Part shown: piece by piece, positions 1 to 9,205 of the stretch
Layout of the letters: each line of letters opens with the position of its first letter
Numbering within the stretch: position 1 is the stretch's first letter
The notes under the pieces: model-generated
Databases searched by the model: none
What the model saw: the letters and a program-made list of their open reading frames with translations, nothing else
Told to the model about the DNA's origin: nothing
Made by a program: the position numbers and the translations under genes
Assembly (NCBI RefSeq): GCF_025515275.1
Contig: NZ_JAOPFU010000028.1
Coordinates: forward strand, 1 to 56,130
DNA: 56,130 nt
Direction: 5' to 3'
DNA from: Catenovulum sp. 2E275
GTDB lineage: Bacteria; Pseudomonadota; Gammaproteobacteria; Enterobacterales; Alteromonadaceae

Positions 1-236
1 AATTTGAGTGCCTGAGTTTTGCTTAATTCGCCCTGCGCCCAAGGTTTACCCCAGGTGCTACCCGGTTTATAAGCCGTTTGTTGGCCTTCTAACCAGCTGA
101 GTTTGCCAGCCGTCCGGCTAATTTTTTGTTTTACTGTGTTGATTAAATCAGCCGCCTGAGCCGAATTAAAAGCCGACATGGCAACCGGAATAGAAGCTGC
201 TATGGTCGACTTTTTAAGAAAATCTCGTCTATCCAT
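1..236 (-). CDS. Tat-exported protein, N-terminal fragment (exo-rhamnogalacturonan lyase-like)
   Basis: Only the first 78 codons are in the window; the gene runs off the left edge. The start ATG (234-236) follows a good AAGGTG ribosome site. The N-terminus has a twin-arginine motif (MDRRDFLKKS), a hydrophobic stretch and an AQA-like cleavage site, so export by Tat is likely. The mature start contains WLEG and GSTWGKPWAQGELSK. From memory, this pattern opens the large Tat-exported proteins annotated as exo-rhamnogalacturonan lyases (PL26-like), and some ulvan lyases of similar build. That fits the rhamnogalacturonan theme, but the catalytic part is outside the window, so the family is an inference. 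It lies downstream of the receptor gene on the same strand, with a terminator between them. Confidence 0.55.
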   Translation of the reverse strand, partial: MDRRDFLKKSTIAASIPVAMSAFNSAQAADLINTVKQKISRTAGKLSWLEGQQTAYKPGSTWGKPWAQGELSKTQALK

Positions 237-356
237 TTTTCACCTTTTTTAAAAATATGTTGGAAAAATTAATTGAATTTATTTGTTCAGCCAATAAGTA
301 ATTTATAAAGATGCAGACTTAGCCTAAGCAAAATTTGCATGTTTTTAAAATACAGA

Positions 357-382
357 AAGGCAGGTAGCGAACTACCTGCCTT
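357..382 (-). terminator. Intrinsic terminator after TonB receptor A
   Basis: An 11-bp perfect inverted repeat (AAGGCAGGTAG / CTACCTGCCTT) with a 4-nt loop lies just past the stop codon of the minus-strand receptor gene. On that strand a T-rich run follows. It separates the receptor from the lyase-like gene downstream. Confidence 0.7.
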
Positions 383-394
383 AATTAGTATTAA

Positions 395-3382
395 TTAAAA
401 TTTATACGAGAAGCCAACTGAGTAGTCACGGCCAGACCATTGATAATCAGTTGATAAACCAGAGCCCGCATTAACGTGTTTAACTTCATCTAGCAAGTTA
501 CGAGCATCAGCAAATATTTTCAGCTTGTCGTTAATTCGGTAAGTAAATTTAGCGTCTAAATAACCGGCATCATCAACATAAGCTGGGTTACCAGAACGAA
601 TGCTCGGATTAGCCAAATATTTACTACGGAAGTTATAAGCTAATTTAAGGTTCCAGATTTTAGTCTCATAAAATGCAGTTAAGTTATAAGCTTCCTTAGA
701 CATAGATGGGAACGCCAGTTCTTCTTTTGTTAACTGGTTAAACAAACCTACATCTTCTGACCACATACGGGTATAGTTTGCATTAACCCCAAACCCGTCA
801 AACGGTGCTGGTAATTGAGAAAATACCGTCGAAGCTTGTAATTCAATCCCTTTCGTAATTGCGCCCTCTCCATTTAATTTTTGACGAACATCCCATAAAC
901 GGCCGTCACCAAAAAAGTCGATATCGAAGCGCTCATTCGCATCCAAAATCCAGCTATTCATTTTTTTATAAAAAACAGCCGCTGCAACAATCGATTTTTC
1001 ATCTGGATACCAGTTTAAAGCAACATCAAACTGATCTGCACGATAAGGGTTTAAATATGGGTTACCAGCTGTACAACGATTAACTGGTGTGTCTTCTAAC
1101 TGCTGCTCAGTTGTTCGTGAATAGTCACGGCAATCTGCATTTGGGTTTAAGTCAGCAGTACGCGGACGAGCCATTACTTTTGCCGCCCCCATATATAAAA
1201 TAAGCTCTTCAGGAATAATGCCTAGATTTAAATTAATACTCGGCAGAGTATCTGAATATTCAGTGCTAAGTGTTTTTTCACCAACAAATGTATCTGGGTG
1301 ATCTTCATCTTCTTCCCAGTTTGGAATACCAGTTTCTTCATCAACAACAACCACAACTTCACCAGTATCAGGATCTACTTCTGTGGCATCAACATAAATA
1401 CGTTCAGTAACGGCACCATTAGAGTCAGTAGAAGATTGCACATAACGTACCCCAAAGTTACCCCATAAACGCATATCGGCTAATTCAGTTTCAAAATTGG
1501 CCTGTAAATAAACCGCGTTTGATTTTACTTCAACATCAAAACTATCAGTATCAGGGTCTAAATCTGAAACGCTAGTAAAGTCTCCAGTAGTTTCTTGTAA
1601 CGCAGGAATAAATGTATACGGGTTAATCGCTACCCAGCCCGGGAATTTTTTATCTGAGCCTTGAAAAAACTCAACTGGCATAGTTAAGTGACCTTCAACT
1701 GATGCGAGTTGATCTTCCGGTGTCCATGTACTGTTAGCTCTGGTACTCACATCTTGAATAATGTCATAACGCCAAATATTTTTTTCAACTTTCTCAGTAA
1801 TATGTTGAGCACCCGCTCGGAAAATAGTGAAAAAATCTGAGTCTGGAATGTAAGTTAAATCTAACTTAGCCATGGCTTCTGACGAGTCATTTTGTACTGG
1901 TCGTAAAGAATAGCGTGAACGATTATTCCAAACTTCAGGATCTGCAAAATCAACCGTTTGAGTTGGGTCGTCGTTCATATATGCATTGGATAAATCAATA
2001 TAAGGCAAACCTGCATTATCTAGTGCAGAAATTTGAATGCCTTGAATATTGCGGGCTCTAACCTGTGCGTCATGCTGTTCATATTCTTGTGCTGCTGAAG
2101 AGTAAGCAACAATCCCTTCTATTTTTAAAGCATCTTTTTGGTATTCGAGTCCGGTTTCAAACATTTCCGACTTTTCTTCCCATTGAAATTCAACAGTTCG
2201 GTTAGTAATCACTGTTAAATCAGAAGCTTCAAACCCAGTAACAATATGGCGATCATCTACTTCTATTGTGCCAGGTACTAGTCTCGAATCAGCGGTAATA
2301 TCAAATTGTAAATTATAATCTATCGAATCTTTATCACGTTTATTATAGGTATAACCAATATGGCCGGATAAATTATCATTAAATTTATATTGCCCCATGG
2401 TGTTAAAACTTAACCGTTTTTCGTCACGATTCCACGAACCATAGCGAGGAATTCTTGGTGATAAGTCATACCACTGCTCTCTACAAGCTGCATCTTCACA
2501 ATCATCTACATTAGTGATGTTGGCATAATCAGAATTAACAAATGTTTTTTCGTCCGAGCCGTCATAATCGTTCAATAATACCCAGTCAGTATTACGGGCT
2601 GCGCTGACATTGGTATTTTTAATACTACTGGTAATGTTGGTTAATACACCAAAATCGTCACTAAATTTATATACCCCAGTTAAATTTAATTTAGGCATAT
2701 AATCTTCAACAACATTATTGTATTGAACTTCCCCATTCATAGACAGAAAATGGTCTTTAAATTCATTTGGCTTACGGGTATTAATTTTAATTGTGCCGCC
2801 AATACCACCTTCGGTTAAACGTGCTTCTGAGCCTTTAATAACATCTAGTGATTTAACGAGTTCAGAAGCCATATCTCTGAAATTAACTGCACGTGAGCCA
2901 TCTGTGCCTTTTGCACCGACACTGTTCATTTCAACCCGAACTAAATCAGGATCAACCCCACGCACACTGACTAAAGAGCCTTCGCCGTCCGATCGGTCTA
3001 ACTGAATACCGGAAATACGTTGCAGCGCTTCACCAATATTTTTATCTGGGAACTCGCCTATATCTTCAGCCACTAAAGAGTCCATCATAGTGTCAGACAT
3101 TTTTTTACGGTTTAACGCCCCTAACTGACTTTGACGCATACCCGTTACAGAAATAGTTTCTACTTCTTCTTCGGTTTGCTGTAATGCATTTTCAACACTG
3201 CGAACTTCTGTGCTGTTATCAGCTTGCTGAGCATATGCCGAAGCGCTAGTACCAAAGTAAGCTCCCGTCAGTAATAAACTAATCTGGGCGGCTACTTTTG
3301 TCTTATTTAATACACTACCAACGTTATCTTTTCTAACGTTGTCACTTTGTTTTAAAACAATATTTGAATAATGAGTTTTCAT
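395..3382 (-). CDS. TonB-dependent receptor A (SusC-unrelated, glycan type)
   Basis: Outer-membrane receptor for TonB/ExbBD-driven uptake, probably of pectin oligosaccharides. The start was moved to the ATG at 3382 because an AGAGGTGA ribosome site lies 7 nt before it; an upstream in-frame start gives nine more residues with no such site. The order is an extended signal peptide ending near ASAYA, a TonB box (VETISVTG), a plug domain with the conserved EFPDKNIGEALQRISGIQ, GEGSLVSVRGV and GGIGGTIKINTRKP motifs, then a barrel ending in the usual aromatic YSVGFSYKF. Length (about 995 residues) is normal. It is a close paralogue of the receptor at 10803-13892 and is divergent from the GH2 gene at 3856. 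No STN signalling domain is present. Confidence 0.93.
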   Translation of the reverse strand: MKTHYSNIVLKQSDNVRKDNVGSVLNKTKVAAQISLLLTGAYFGTSASAYAQQADNSTEVRSVENALQQTEEEVETISVTGMRQSQLGALNRKKMSDTMMDSLVAEDIGEFPDKNIGEALQRISGIQLDRSDGEGSLVSVRGVDPDLVRVEMNSVGAKGTDGSRAVNFRDMASELVKSLDVIKGSEARLTEGGIGGTIKINTRKPNEFKDHFLSMNGEVQYNNVVEDYMPKLNLTGVYKFSDDFGVLTNITSSIKNTNVSAARNTDWVLLNDYDGSDEKTFVNSDYANITNVDDCEDAACREQWYDLSPRIPRYGSWNRDEKRLSFNTMGQYKFNDNLSGHIGYTYNKRDKDSIDYNLQFDITADSRLVPGTIEVDDRHIVTGFEASDLTVITNRTVEFQWEEKSEMFETGLEYQKDALKIEGIVAYSSAAQEYEQHDAQVRARNIQGIQISALDNAGLPYIDLSNAYMNDDPTQTVDFADPEVWNNRSRYSLRPVQNDSSEAMAKLDLTYIPDSDFFTIFRAGAQHITEKVEKNIWRYDIIQDVSTRANSTWTPEDQLASVEGHLTMPVEFFQGSDKKFPGWVAINPYTFIPALQETTGDFTSVSDLDPDTDSFDVEVKSNAVYLQANFETELADMRLWGNFGVRYVQSSTDSNGAVTERIYVDATEVDPDTGEVVVVVDEETGIPNWEEDEDHPDTFVGEKTLSTEYSDTLPSINLNLGIIPEELILYMGAAKVMARPRTADLNPNADCRDYSRTTEQQLEDTPVNRCTAGNPYLNPYRADQFDVALNWYPDEKSIVAAAVFYKKMNSWILDANERFDIDFFGDGRLWDVRQKLNGEGAITKGIELQASTVFSQLPAPFDGFGVNANYTRMWSEDVGLFNQLTKEELAFPSMSKEAYNLTAFYETKIWNLKLAYNFRSKYLANPSIRSGNPAYVDDAGYLDAKFTYRINDKLKIFADARNLLDEVKHVNAGSGLSTDYQWSGRDYSVGFSYKF

Positions 3383-3463
3383 TGTTATCACCTCTGTTAA
3401 TCTCCGCATCCATTCGGCAAAAAAATGTCAAATTTCATTTAACATTAAATTTACAACAACCCA

Positions 3464-3493
3464 ATAATAGATCAATCCACAAGACAAGGTCAA
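3464..3493 (-). promoter_or_regulatory. Sigma-70-like promoter for receptor A
   Basis: On the minus strand, TTGACC, an 18-nt spacer and TATTAT lie about 80 nt upstream of the receptor start. Seen directly; activity is inferred. Confidence 0.45.
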
Positions 3494-3778
3494 CAAAAAT
3501 AATCAAACTTAACCAAATGCACTCAAACAAAAACATAAAATCCCGTTAAAACGGATAAATAAACTTCTATTTATTTATCCTTTTGATTGTAAAAGCGACA
3601 AAAAAACAAACAAATAAACATAATCAATCATTTTCTTGCAATATTATTTTTTTACGTGTATTTTTTAAATTAAGTAAATCAAGTGTGTTTTTTGTTAATA
3701 ACAGTCTCATATTAAACTTAAAAAATGACAACGAAATCAATAGATAACTAATTGATTTAAAATAATTTTTATATTAAC

Positions 3779-3827
3779 CAGATATTTTTAGAAACAAAAT
3801 GATTGCTAATGTGACTCAAAATATCTG
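3779..3827 (+). promoter_or_regulatory. 10-bp inverted repeat before GH2 gene
   Basis: CAGATATTTT (3779-3788) and AAAATATCTG (3818-3827) are perfect inverted copies with 29 nt between them. The second arm ends about 30 nt before the GH2 start codon. It could be an operator half-site pair or a leader hairpin; no regulator gene is adjacent. Confidence 0.4.
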
Positions 3828-3855
3828 ATATTTATCTTTAACAGAGGAAAGCAAC

Positions 3856-5622
3856 ATGAAGTATTGGCTAGTCTTAATAGCATTTTTGTCTGCAAGGGCA
3901 TTTGCTTCTATCGATTTAATTCAAAACCCTGATGCAAGGGATTCAATTAGTTTAAACGGACAATGGAATGCCATTGTTGACCCTTATGATGTAGGCGATA
4001 AACGAAAATTTTATGAAAACGCCAAACAAGAAACCCCTGATCAGTTATTAGAATATAACTTTGCCTCAGCTCAAAAACTAAAAGTACCGGGCGATTGGAA
4101 TACTCAAGACGATAAACTCTTTTTTTACGAAGGCACTGTCTGGTATCACAAAGATTTTACGGTTAATAAAAAGTCTGGCAAAAACTATTTAGTGCATTTT
4201 GGCGCGGTTAATTATTTAGCAACCGTTTATTTAAACGGCCATGAAATTGGTACGCACGAAGGCGGTTTTACTCCATTTCAATTTAACGTAAATGAGCAAT
4301 TAGTAGACGGCGCTAACTCGATTGTTGTAAAAGTAAATAATCGCCGTGAACCAGATTTTATTCCAACCATGAGTACTGACTGGTGGAATTATGGTGGTAT
4401 TACGCGTTCAGTAAAACTAATTGAATTAAATGATAGCTATGTAGATGACTACAGTATTCAATACGTTAATGGCAAAGTTCCACAAATTAAAGCCAAAGTG
4501 AGTGTTAAAGGCAAAGTTGCCGGTGCAGTTGAATTGCATATTCCAGAGTTAAATGTGCGCCAAAGTTTAAAGTTAAACAGTAAAGGCGAAGCACAAATTA
4601 GTTTTAATGCTAATCCAAGATTATGGACGCCAGAAGCGCCTAAATTATATCAAACCGAGTTAGTTTATGCCGGCGAAACCGTTAAAGATAAAATTGGCTT
4701 TAGATATGTAGAAGTAAAAGGCGACGATATTTTATTAAATGGCCAACGCATCTTTTTACGCGGTATTTCAATTCATGAAGAAAAACCAAGTGGTGCAGGC
4801 CGTGCATGGAGCGAAAGCGAAGATCGCACTTTATTAAACTGGGCAAAAGAGTTAGGCAGCAACTATGTCCGTTTAGCCCATTATCCACATAACGAAAAAA
4901 TGTTACGTTTAGCTGATGAAATGGGCTTATTAGTGTGGGCTGAAAACCCTAACTATTGGGGTATTCAGTTTGAAAGTGATGTCGTTTTAGAAAAAGCCAA
5001 ACAGCAATTCACTGAAATGTTAGTACGCGATAAAAACCGTGCATCGATTATTTTATGGTCTATTGCCAATGAAACGTTAAATACTAAAGACAGAAACCAT
5101 TTTTTAAGTAGCTTAGCAAAAACCGTTCGTGAGCAAGATCCAACTCGTTTAGTGACTGCTGCACTTAATACCCAAACAACGACAGAATACGGCCATAAAA
5201 TTGAAGATCCACTTGCCAGCGTAGTAGATGTAATTGGTATTAACAGCTATTGCGGCTGGTATTACGATGCACCAAAAGATTGTGCCAATTACAAATGGGT
5301 AACTGAATATAAAAAACCAATTGTGATCAGTGAGTTTGGTGGCGGTGCATTACATGGCTGGCATGGCGATGAAAATGAAAAATACACAGAAGAAAATCAG
5401 GTTGCGGTTTACAAATATAACTTAGAAATGTTTGAAAACATGGCGCAATTACGGGGTATGTCACCGTGGATTTTAAAAGACTTTTTATCACCACGCCGCC
5501 CGTTAGCAAATGTACAGGATTATTGGAACCGCAAAGGTTTATTATCTGAAAGCGGTGAAAAGAAAAAAGCTTGGTACATAATGCGCGACTGGTATGCCGA
5601 AAAAGCAGAGTCTTTTAAATAA
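3856..5622 (+). CDS. GH2 family beta-glycosidase (beta-glucuronidase/galactosidase-like)
   Basis: Exported retaining beta-glycosidase. A signal peptide (about 17 residues ending ARAFA) precedes the GH2 sugar-binding domain (YEGTVWYHKDFTV, HEGGFTPFQFNV, about 95-150), an Ig-like domain (about 190-275) and the TIM barrel. Barrel motifs include LNGQRIFLRGISIHEE, the acid/base Glu in WSIANE (about residue 406) and the nucleophile Glu in VISEFGGG (about 493). At 588 residues it is short for GH2 and close to beta-glucuronidases, so that activity is favoured, but galactosidase is possible. The start follows AGAGGAA. It is transcribed away from receptor A and followed by a strong terminator, so it seems to be a single-gene unit that trims side chains of imported or surface-bound glycan. 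Confidence 0.88.
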   Translation: MKYWLVLIAFLSARAFASIDLIQNPDARDSISLNGQWNAIVDPYDVGDKRKFYENAKQETPDQLLEYNFASAQKLKVPGDWNTQDDKLFFYEGTVWYHKDFTVNKKSGKNYLVHFGAVNYLATVYLNGHEIGTHEGGFTPFQFNVNEQLVDGANSIVVKVNNRREPDFIPTMSTDWWNYGGITRSVKLIELNDSYVDDYSIQYVNGKVPQIKAKVSVKGKVAGAVELHIPELNVRQSLKLNSKGEAQISFNANPRLWTPEAPKLYQTELVYAGETVKDKIGFRYVEVKGDDILLNGQRIFLRGISIHEEKPSGAGRAWSESEDRTLLNWAKELGSNYVRLAHYPHNEKMLRLADEMGLLVWAENPNYWGIQFESDVVLEKAKQQFTEMLVRDKNRASIILWSIANETLNTKDRNHFLSSLAKTVREQDPTRLVTAALNTQTTTEYGHKIEDPLASVVDVIGINSYCGWYYDAPKDCANYKWVTEYKKPIVISEFGGGALHGWHGDENEKYTEENQVAVYKYNLEMFENMAQLRGMSPWILKDFLSPRRPLANVQDYWNRKGLLSESGEKKKAWYIMRDWYAEKAESFK

Positions 5623-5683
5623 GTAAGCATTAAATAAAGCAACTGGCAGTAAATAAATTAGCCGGTTACTACCCTCTCCTGCC

Positions 5684-5726
5684 AAAGCCGATTTTATTCC
5701 CCGTTATAAAATCGGCTTTTATTTTA
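5684..5726 (+). terminator. Intrinsic terminator after GH2
   Basis: AAAGCCGATTTTAT pairs with ATAAAATCGGCTTT around an 8-nt loop and runs into TTTTATTTTAA, about 60 bp after the GH2 stop codon. Confidence 0.85.
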
Positions 5727-6036
5727 ATTCTGCTCAAAATAACCTAGATTAGACAACTCCACCTGACTCTTTAATTAAAACCAAATAGATTGATAAAATT
5801 TGAAGTTTATGCAAATCAAATTTTTGCTAGTTAGTTTCAGGTTATCGCTCAAATCTAGCTTTAAGTATAAGATTGAATAAGCTGTTTGATATAAGATTGG
5901 TGTGACACGTTATGGCGAGACACTGCTCACATTAAACACTGTTTTATATGATGGCTTACACTGCTTCGCAGCTAAACCATCCTACAATTTAAAGCCAACA
6001 TATTAGCCGGTCAGGTAAAGTGGCTAAAAATATCAA
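5727..6036. other. Intergenic gap with no recognised feature
   Basis: About 310 bp between the GH2 terminator and the convergent diguanylate cyclase gene. I see no open frame with a ribosome site and no strong hairpin. Confidence 0.5.
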
Positions 6037-7638
6037 TTAATTTTGTGCGACAACCAATGTATTTCGTCCGGCATGTTTTGCTTGGTATAAAGCTTTGTCT
6101 GCAATCATCCAAAATGATTCTAAATCACCGCTTGCTTCGGCTATACCCATACTGGCAGTAATTTTAAAAGTATCAGTCGTTTTAGGAATAGTAATCATTA
6201 AATTATTAATATCTTGCTGAATTTGAAGTGCGAGTTGATGAGATTGTATTAAGTCAGAGTTAACCAATAAAATCGCAAATTCTTCACCGCCAACTCTAGC
6301 GATAACATCGTGTTTTCTGCGATATTGGCTAATGGTTTTGGCAAATGTAACCAAAGCTTGATCGCCAGCCTGATGGCCATAATTATCATTCACCGCTTTA
6401 AAATGGTCGATATCCAACATAATAAAGCAGCAAGGAAAACCCTCACGTTGTGCCAAATTTAACACTCTACGGGCGTTATCTTCCAAACCTCGGCGATTAT
6501 TTAATTGGGTAAGTTGATCGGTTACCGCTTGTTGAGATAAACGCTGGTTTGATTGAGCAAGCTGAACAGATAATTTTTTAAATTTATAAATAATAAAAGC
6601 GGCAATAGCCAATAACAAACTCGCAAAGCCACCAATTTTAGCGGCTAATAAATAATCTGTTTTTGTTTTTTCGGTAAATAAAAACCCATCTAAATTAACT
6701 TCAGCCTGAGTCATATTCAATTGCTGGTAACTTTGTGCAATAAATTGCCAACGGCCGGGATTCATGTGGCCTAATTGTACCAGTTCAGGGATCACTAACT
6801 CTTTAATTGTGCGGGCTTCAAATCTTAAATGTGCCAGTGTTTTTTGAGGGGCATATTTTTGATGAATCAGTTGAATGGTTTCATCAATATGATTTAACGC
6901 ATATTCCCAACCCTTTAAGCTCGCCTTTTTAAAACGCATGGTTAAATTAGCTTGCTCTGTTGCCTGTTGTTCACTGGTAATTAATACGTCGCTATAAAAA
7001 TTAATGCCATAGTCTTTTGGATTAATAATGTTGTATTCAATGCCTTGCTGCTCTAAATAATAAGGTTCATTTGAAATATAACCATCGTAAGCTTGTGCTT
7101 TGCCACTAATTAAATCATTGATATCAAAACTGGTAGGCTGAATATTCAGTGTGCTGGACGATAACCCTTCCCGTTCCAGCATAATTAATAACTCAGCGCT
7201 TTCCGGTGGCGGCATAATTAATACGGTATGGCCAATAATGTCTTGCGGGGTATTAATTTTATCTTTCTTTAAGGTAATCCATACAATCGGGGATGTTTGC
7301 ATAATTGCCGCTAAAGCAACAACTGGCTTGCCTTCCATTCGCTCAATCACCACGCCTGAACCTGTTATCGCAAAATCCACCTCTCCTTTTAATACACTTT
7401 CAATGGGTGATAAGGCATTTGGCCCGCCTTCAATTAATTCAACATCAATATTTTCTTCGGCATAAAAACCTTTTTCTTTTGCCATGTAATAACCAGCAAA
7501 CTGAAATTGATGCAACCAGCGTAATTGAAGTTTGACAGAATCAGCCGCATAAGCGGGAAGTAGTATTGAATGCAATAAAACAACAGCCCACAAAAAATAA
7601 CTCAAAACACATAGATAATTATTTTTTAAATGTTTCAC
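6037..7638 (-). CDS. NMT1/THI5-like sensor fused to GGDEF diguanylate cyclase
   Basis: Membrane protein that probably makes cyclic di-GMP in response to a small periplasmic ligand. A signal/anchor segment (LLPAYAA) precedes a periplasmic NMT1/THI5-type ligand-binding domain (KLQLRWLHQFQFAGYYMAKE, about 35-270). A transmembrane helix (SLLLAIAAFIIYKF) follows, then a GGDEF domain with intact GGEEF (about residue 450) and an RxxD inhibition site (RKHD) five residues before it. NMT1 domains classically bind pyrimidine or aromatic sulfonate-like ligands; the ligand here is unknown. The start is uncertain: GTG at 7638 follows AAGGA by 12 nt, while an in-frame TTG lies at 7659 without a ribosome site. 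It sits among glycan genes but reads opposite to GH2, so any link is inferred. Confidence 0.85.
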   Translation of the reverse strand: MKHLKNNYLCVLSYFLWAVVLLHSILLPAYAADSVKLQLRWLHQFQFAGYYMAKEKGFYAEENIDVELIEGGPNALSPIESVLKGEVDFAITGSGVVIERMEGKPVVALAAIMQTSPIVWITLKKDKINTPQDIIGHTVLIMPPPESAELLIMLEREGLSSSTLNIQPTSFDINDLISGKAQAYDGYISNEPYYLEQQGIEYNIINPKDYGINFYSDVLITSEQQATEQANLTMRFKKASLKGWEYALNHIDETIQLIHQKYAPQKTLAHLRFEARTIKELVIPELVQLGHMNPGRWQFIAQSYQQLNMTQAEVNLDGFLFTEKTKTDYLLAAKIGGFASLLLAIAAFIIYKFKKLSVQLAQSNQRLSQQAVTDQLTQLNNRRGLEDNARRVLNLAQREGFPCCFIMLDIDHFKAVNDNYGHQAGDQALVTFAKTISQYRRKHDVIARVGGEEFAILLVNSDLIQSHQLALQIQQDINNLMITIPKTTDTFKITASMGIAEASGDLESFWMIADKALYQAKHAGRNTLVVAQN

Positions 7639-8031
7639 CCGAATACAAAGTCCTTTCAAGAATAGATATGAGAAATTAACCTAAGTTCTGGATAATCGCT
7701 TACAGGCTGTCGCTAACTGATTATCCGGCTTGAGGTTAAATTAATTGAAAACTGGTCAATTTTATCAAAAGCTTAGCTAAATAAACGGCTTTGTGCCACG
7801 TTTATTTATCGCTATAGCCGTAATCAATTTGCTATTTCATTTTAAATGGCTGGAGTCCGCCATTTATGCCGCCGTAAAACGGTCTAAAGCCCGCTCCACA
7901 ATGTGATTGCAACCAACAAACGGTTCATTATGTTAGAGTTGTTTTGTAGGTTGAAACTATCTAACCATGCTATGGTCTTAATCAATTTTTGTTGTATAGA
8001 TATTTTTTGTATAGATAAAGGATATTAAATT
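7639..8031. other. Divergent intergenic region with several hairpins
   Basis: This roughly 390-bp gap holds three inverted repeats: GGATAATC/GATTATCC (7690-7726), AAATAAACG/CGTTTATTT (about 7779-7807) and TAAATGGC/GCCATTTA (7843-7866). No open frame is supported. The repeats may be regulatory RNA structure or decayed mobile sequence; I cannot choose. Confidence 0.4.
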
Positions 8032-9093
8032 ATGCGAGGACTTTTTCAGCAGTTAAATACGCGTTTTCCCAAACCCAACATATTCAGTGCTTTTTTAATT
8101 GGGGCAGCCTGTTTAACTACCACTATGGCTCAAGCTGCACAACCACAATACGGCGGTGAATTACAGGGTTTTGAATACCCTTATCCGGTAAAATATTATC
8201 AGTTTGAATCTCAGGGTCAGGCATTAAAAATGGCTTATCTAGATATTGCTCCTGCCGTTGCTCCTCAAAATACAGCATCGCCAACGCCAACTATTGTGCT
8301 AATGCATGGTAAAAACTTTTGTGCCGCAACTTGGCAAGATAGTATTGAGCGTTTAACTCAAGCTGGTTTTAGAGTAATAGCGCCCGATCAAATCGGTTTT
8401 TGTAAATCAACGAAACCCCAACATTATCAGTTTAGTTTTCATCAACTTGCAACCAATACGCATAACTTACTGAACAGTTTAAATATTAAAAATGCCAGTG
8501 TAATGGGCCATTCAATGGGCGGCATGTTAGCCACCCGCTATGCATTAATGTTTCCACAACAAACCCGTCAGTTAATTTTACTTAACCCTATTGGGTTAGA
8601 AGACTGGAAAGCCAAAGGAGTGCCTTACCAAACGCTGGATCAAAATTATCAGGCTGAGTTAAATAAAACTGCAAAAGGCATTAAAAATTATCAGCAGCAT
8701 ACTTATTATGTCGGTCAGTGGCGGCCAGAGTTTGATAAATGGGTAGATATGTTAGCCGGTATGTATAATGGTAAAGATAAACAAAGAGTTGCGTGGAATC
8801 AGGCGCTTACCTCCGACATGGTATTTACTCAACCAGTCGTTCACGAGTTTAGCCAACTTAAAATACCTACTTTATTATTAATCGGTGAAAAAGATAATAC
8901 CGCTATTGGTAAAAATAACGCCTCAAAAGCGGTACAAAAAACATTAGGCCGATACGACATTTTAGGCGAGCAAGCAGCAGAAAAAATCCCGAATGCGACT
9001 TTGGTTGAATTTGCCGATTTAGGTCATTCTCCGCATATTCAGCAGCCAGATAGATTCCACCAGACTTTACTCCAATACTTAACAAGAAATTAA
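8032..9093 (+). CDS. Alpha/beta hydrolase, exported
   Basis: Serine hydrolase of the alpha/beta fold, probably periplasmic. A long N-terminal segment with a hydrophobic core ends in TTMAQAA, a likely signal-peptide cleavage site. The nucleophile elbow is GHSMGG (Ser about 161), the oxyanion region is VLMHGKNFC, the acid is likely the Asp in GEKDNT (about 288) and the catalytic His is in DLGHSPH (about 332). The start codon follows AGGA. The fold does not define the substrate. In a pectin locus a role removing acetyl or methyl esters is possible, but lipase or haloalkane-type activity cannot be excluded. It converges on the GH28 gene, with a shared terminator between. Confidence 0.85.
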   Translation: MRGLFQQLNTRFPKPNIFSAFLIGAACLTTTMAQAAQPQYGGELQGFEYPYPVKYYQFESQGQALKMAYLDIAPAVAPQNTASPTPTIVLMHGKNFCAATWQDSIERLTQAGFRVIAPDQIGFCKSTKPQHYQFSFHQLATNTHNLLNSLNIKNASVMGHSMGGMLATRYALMFPQQTRQLILLNPIGLEDWKAKGVPYQTLDQNYQAELNKTAKGIKNYQQHTYYVGQWRPEFDKWVDMLAGMYNGKDKQRVAWNQALTSDMVFTQPVVHEFSQLKIPTLLLIGEKDNTAIGKNNASKAVQKTLGRYDILGEQAAEKIPNATLVEFADLGHSPHIQQPDRFHQTLLQYLTRN

Positions 9094-9156
9094 ATATCAA
9101 CCATCGCTTTTTCTGATTAGAACTGAACTTAATTGGACTAAAAGCGCTAACGACTA

Positions 9157-9202
9157 ATTTTATACTCCTACTAATAAAACGAAATGAGTAGGAGTATAAA
9201 AT
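9157..9202. terminator. Bidirectional terminator
   Basis: A 16-bp perfect inverted repeat, ATTTTATACTCCTACT / AGTAGGAGTATAAAAT with a 14-nt loop, lies between two convergent genes. Its A/T-rich outer arms would give a T tract on either strand. Confidence 0.75.
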
Positions 9203-9205
9203 GTA

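Larger units (their letters stand above)
3383..3855. other. Divergent intergenic region, receptor A / GH2
   Basis: This 473-bp, very AT-rich gap lies between two divergent genes. It holds the receptor promoter (3464-3493) and, next to the GH2 ribosome site, a 10-bp perfect inverted repeat (3779-3827). I see no other gene and no clear plus-strand promoter. Confidence 0.6.
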
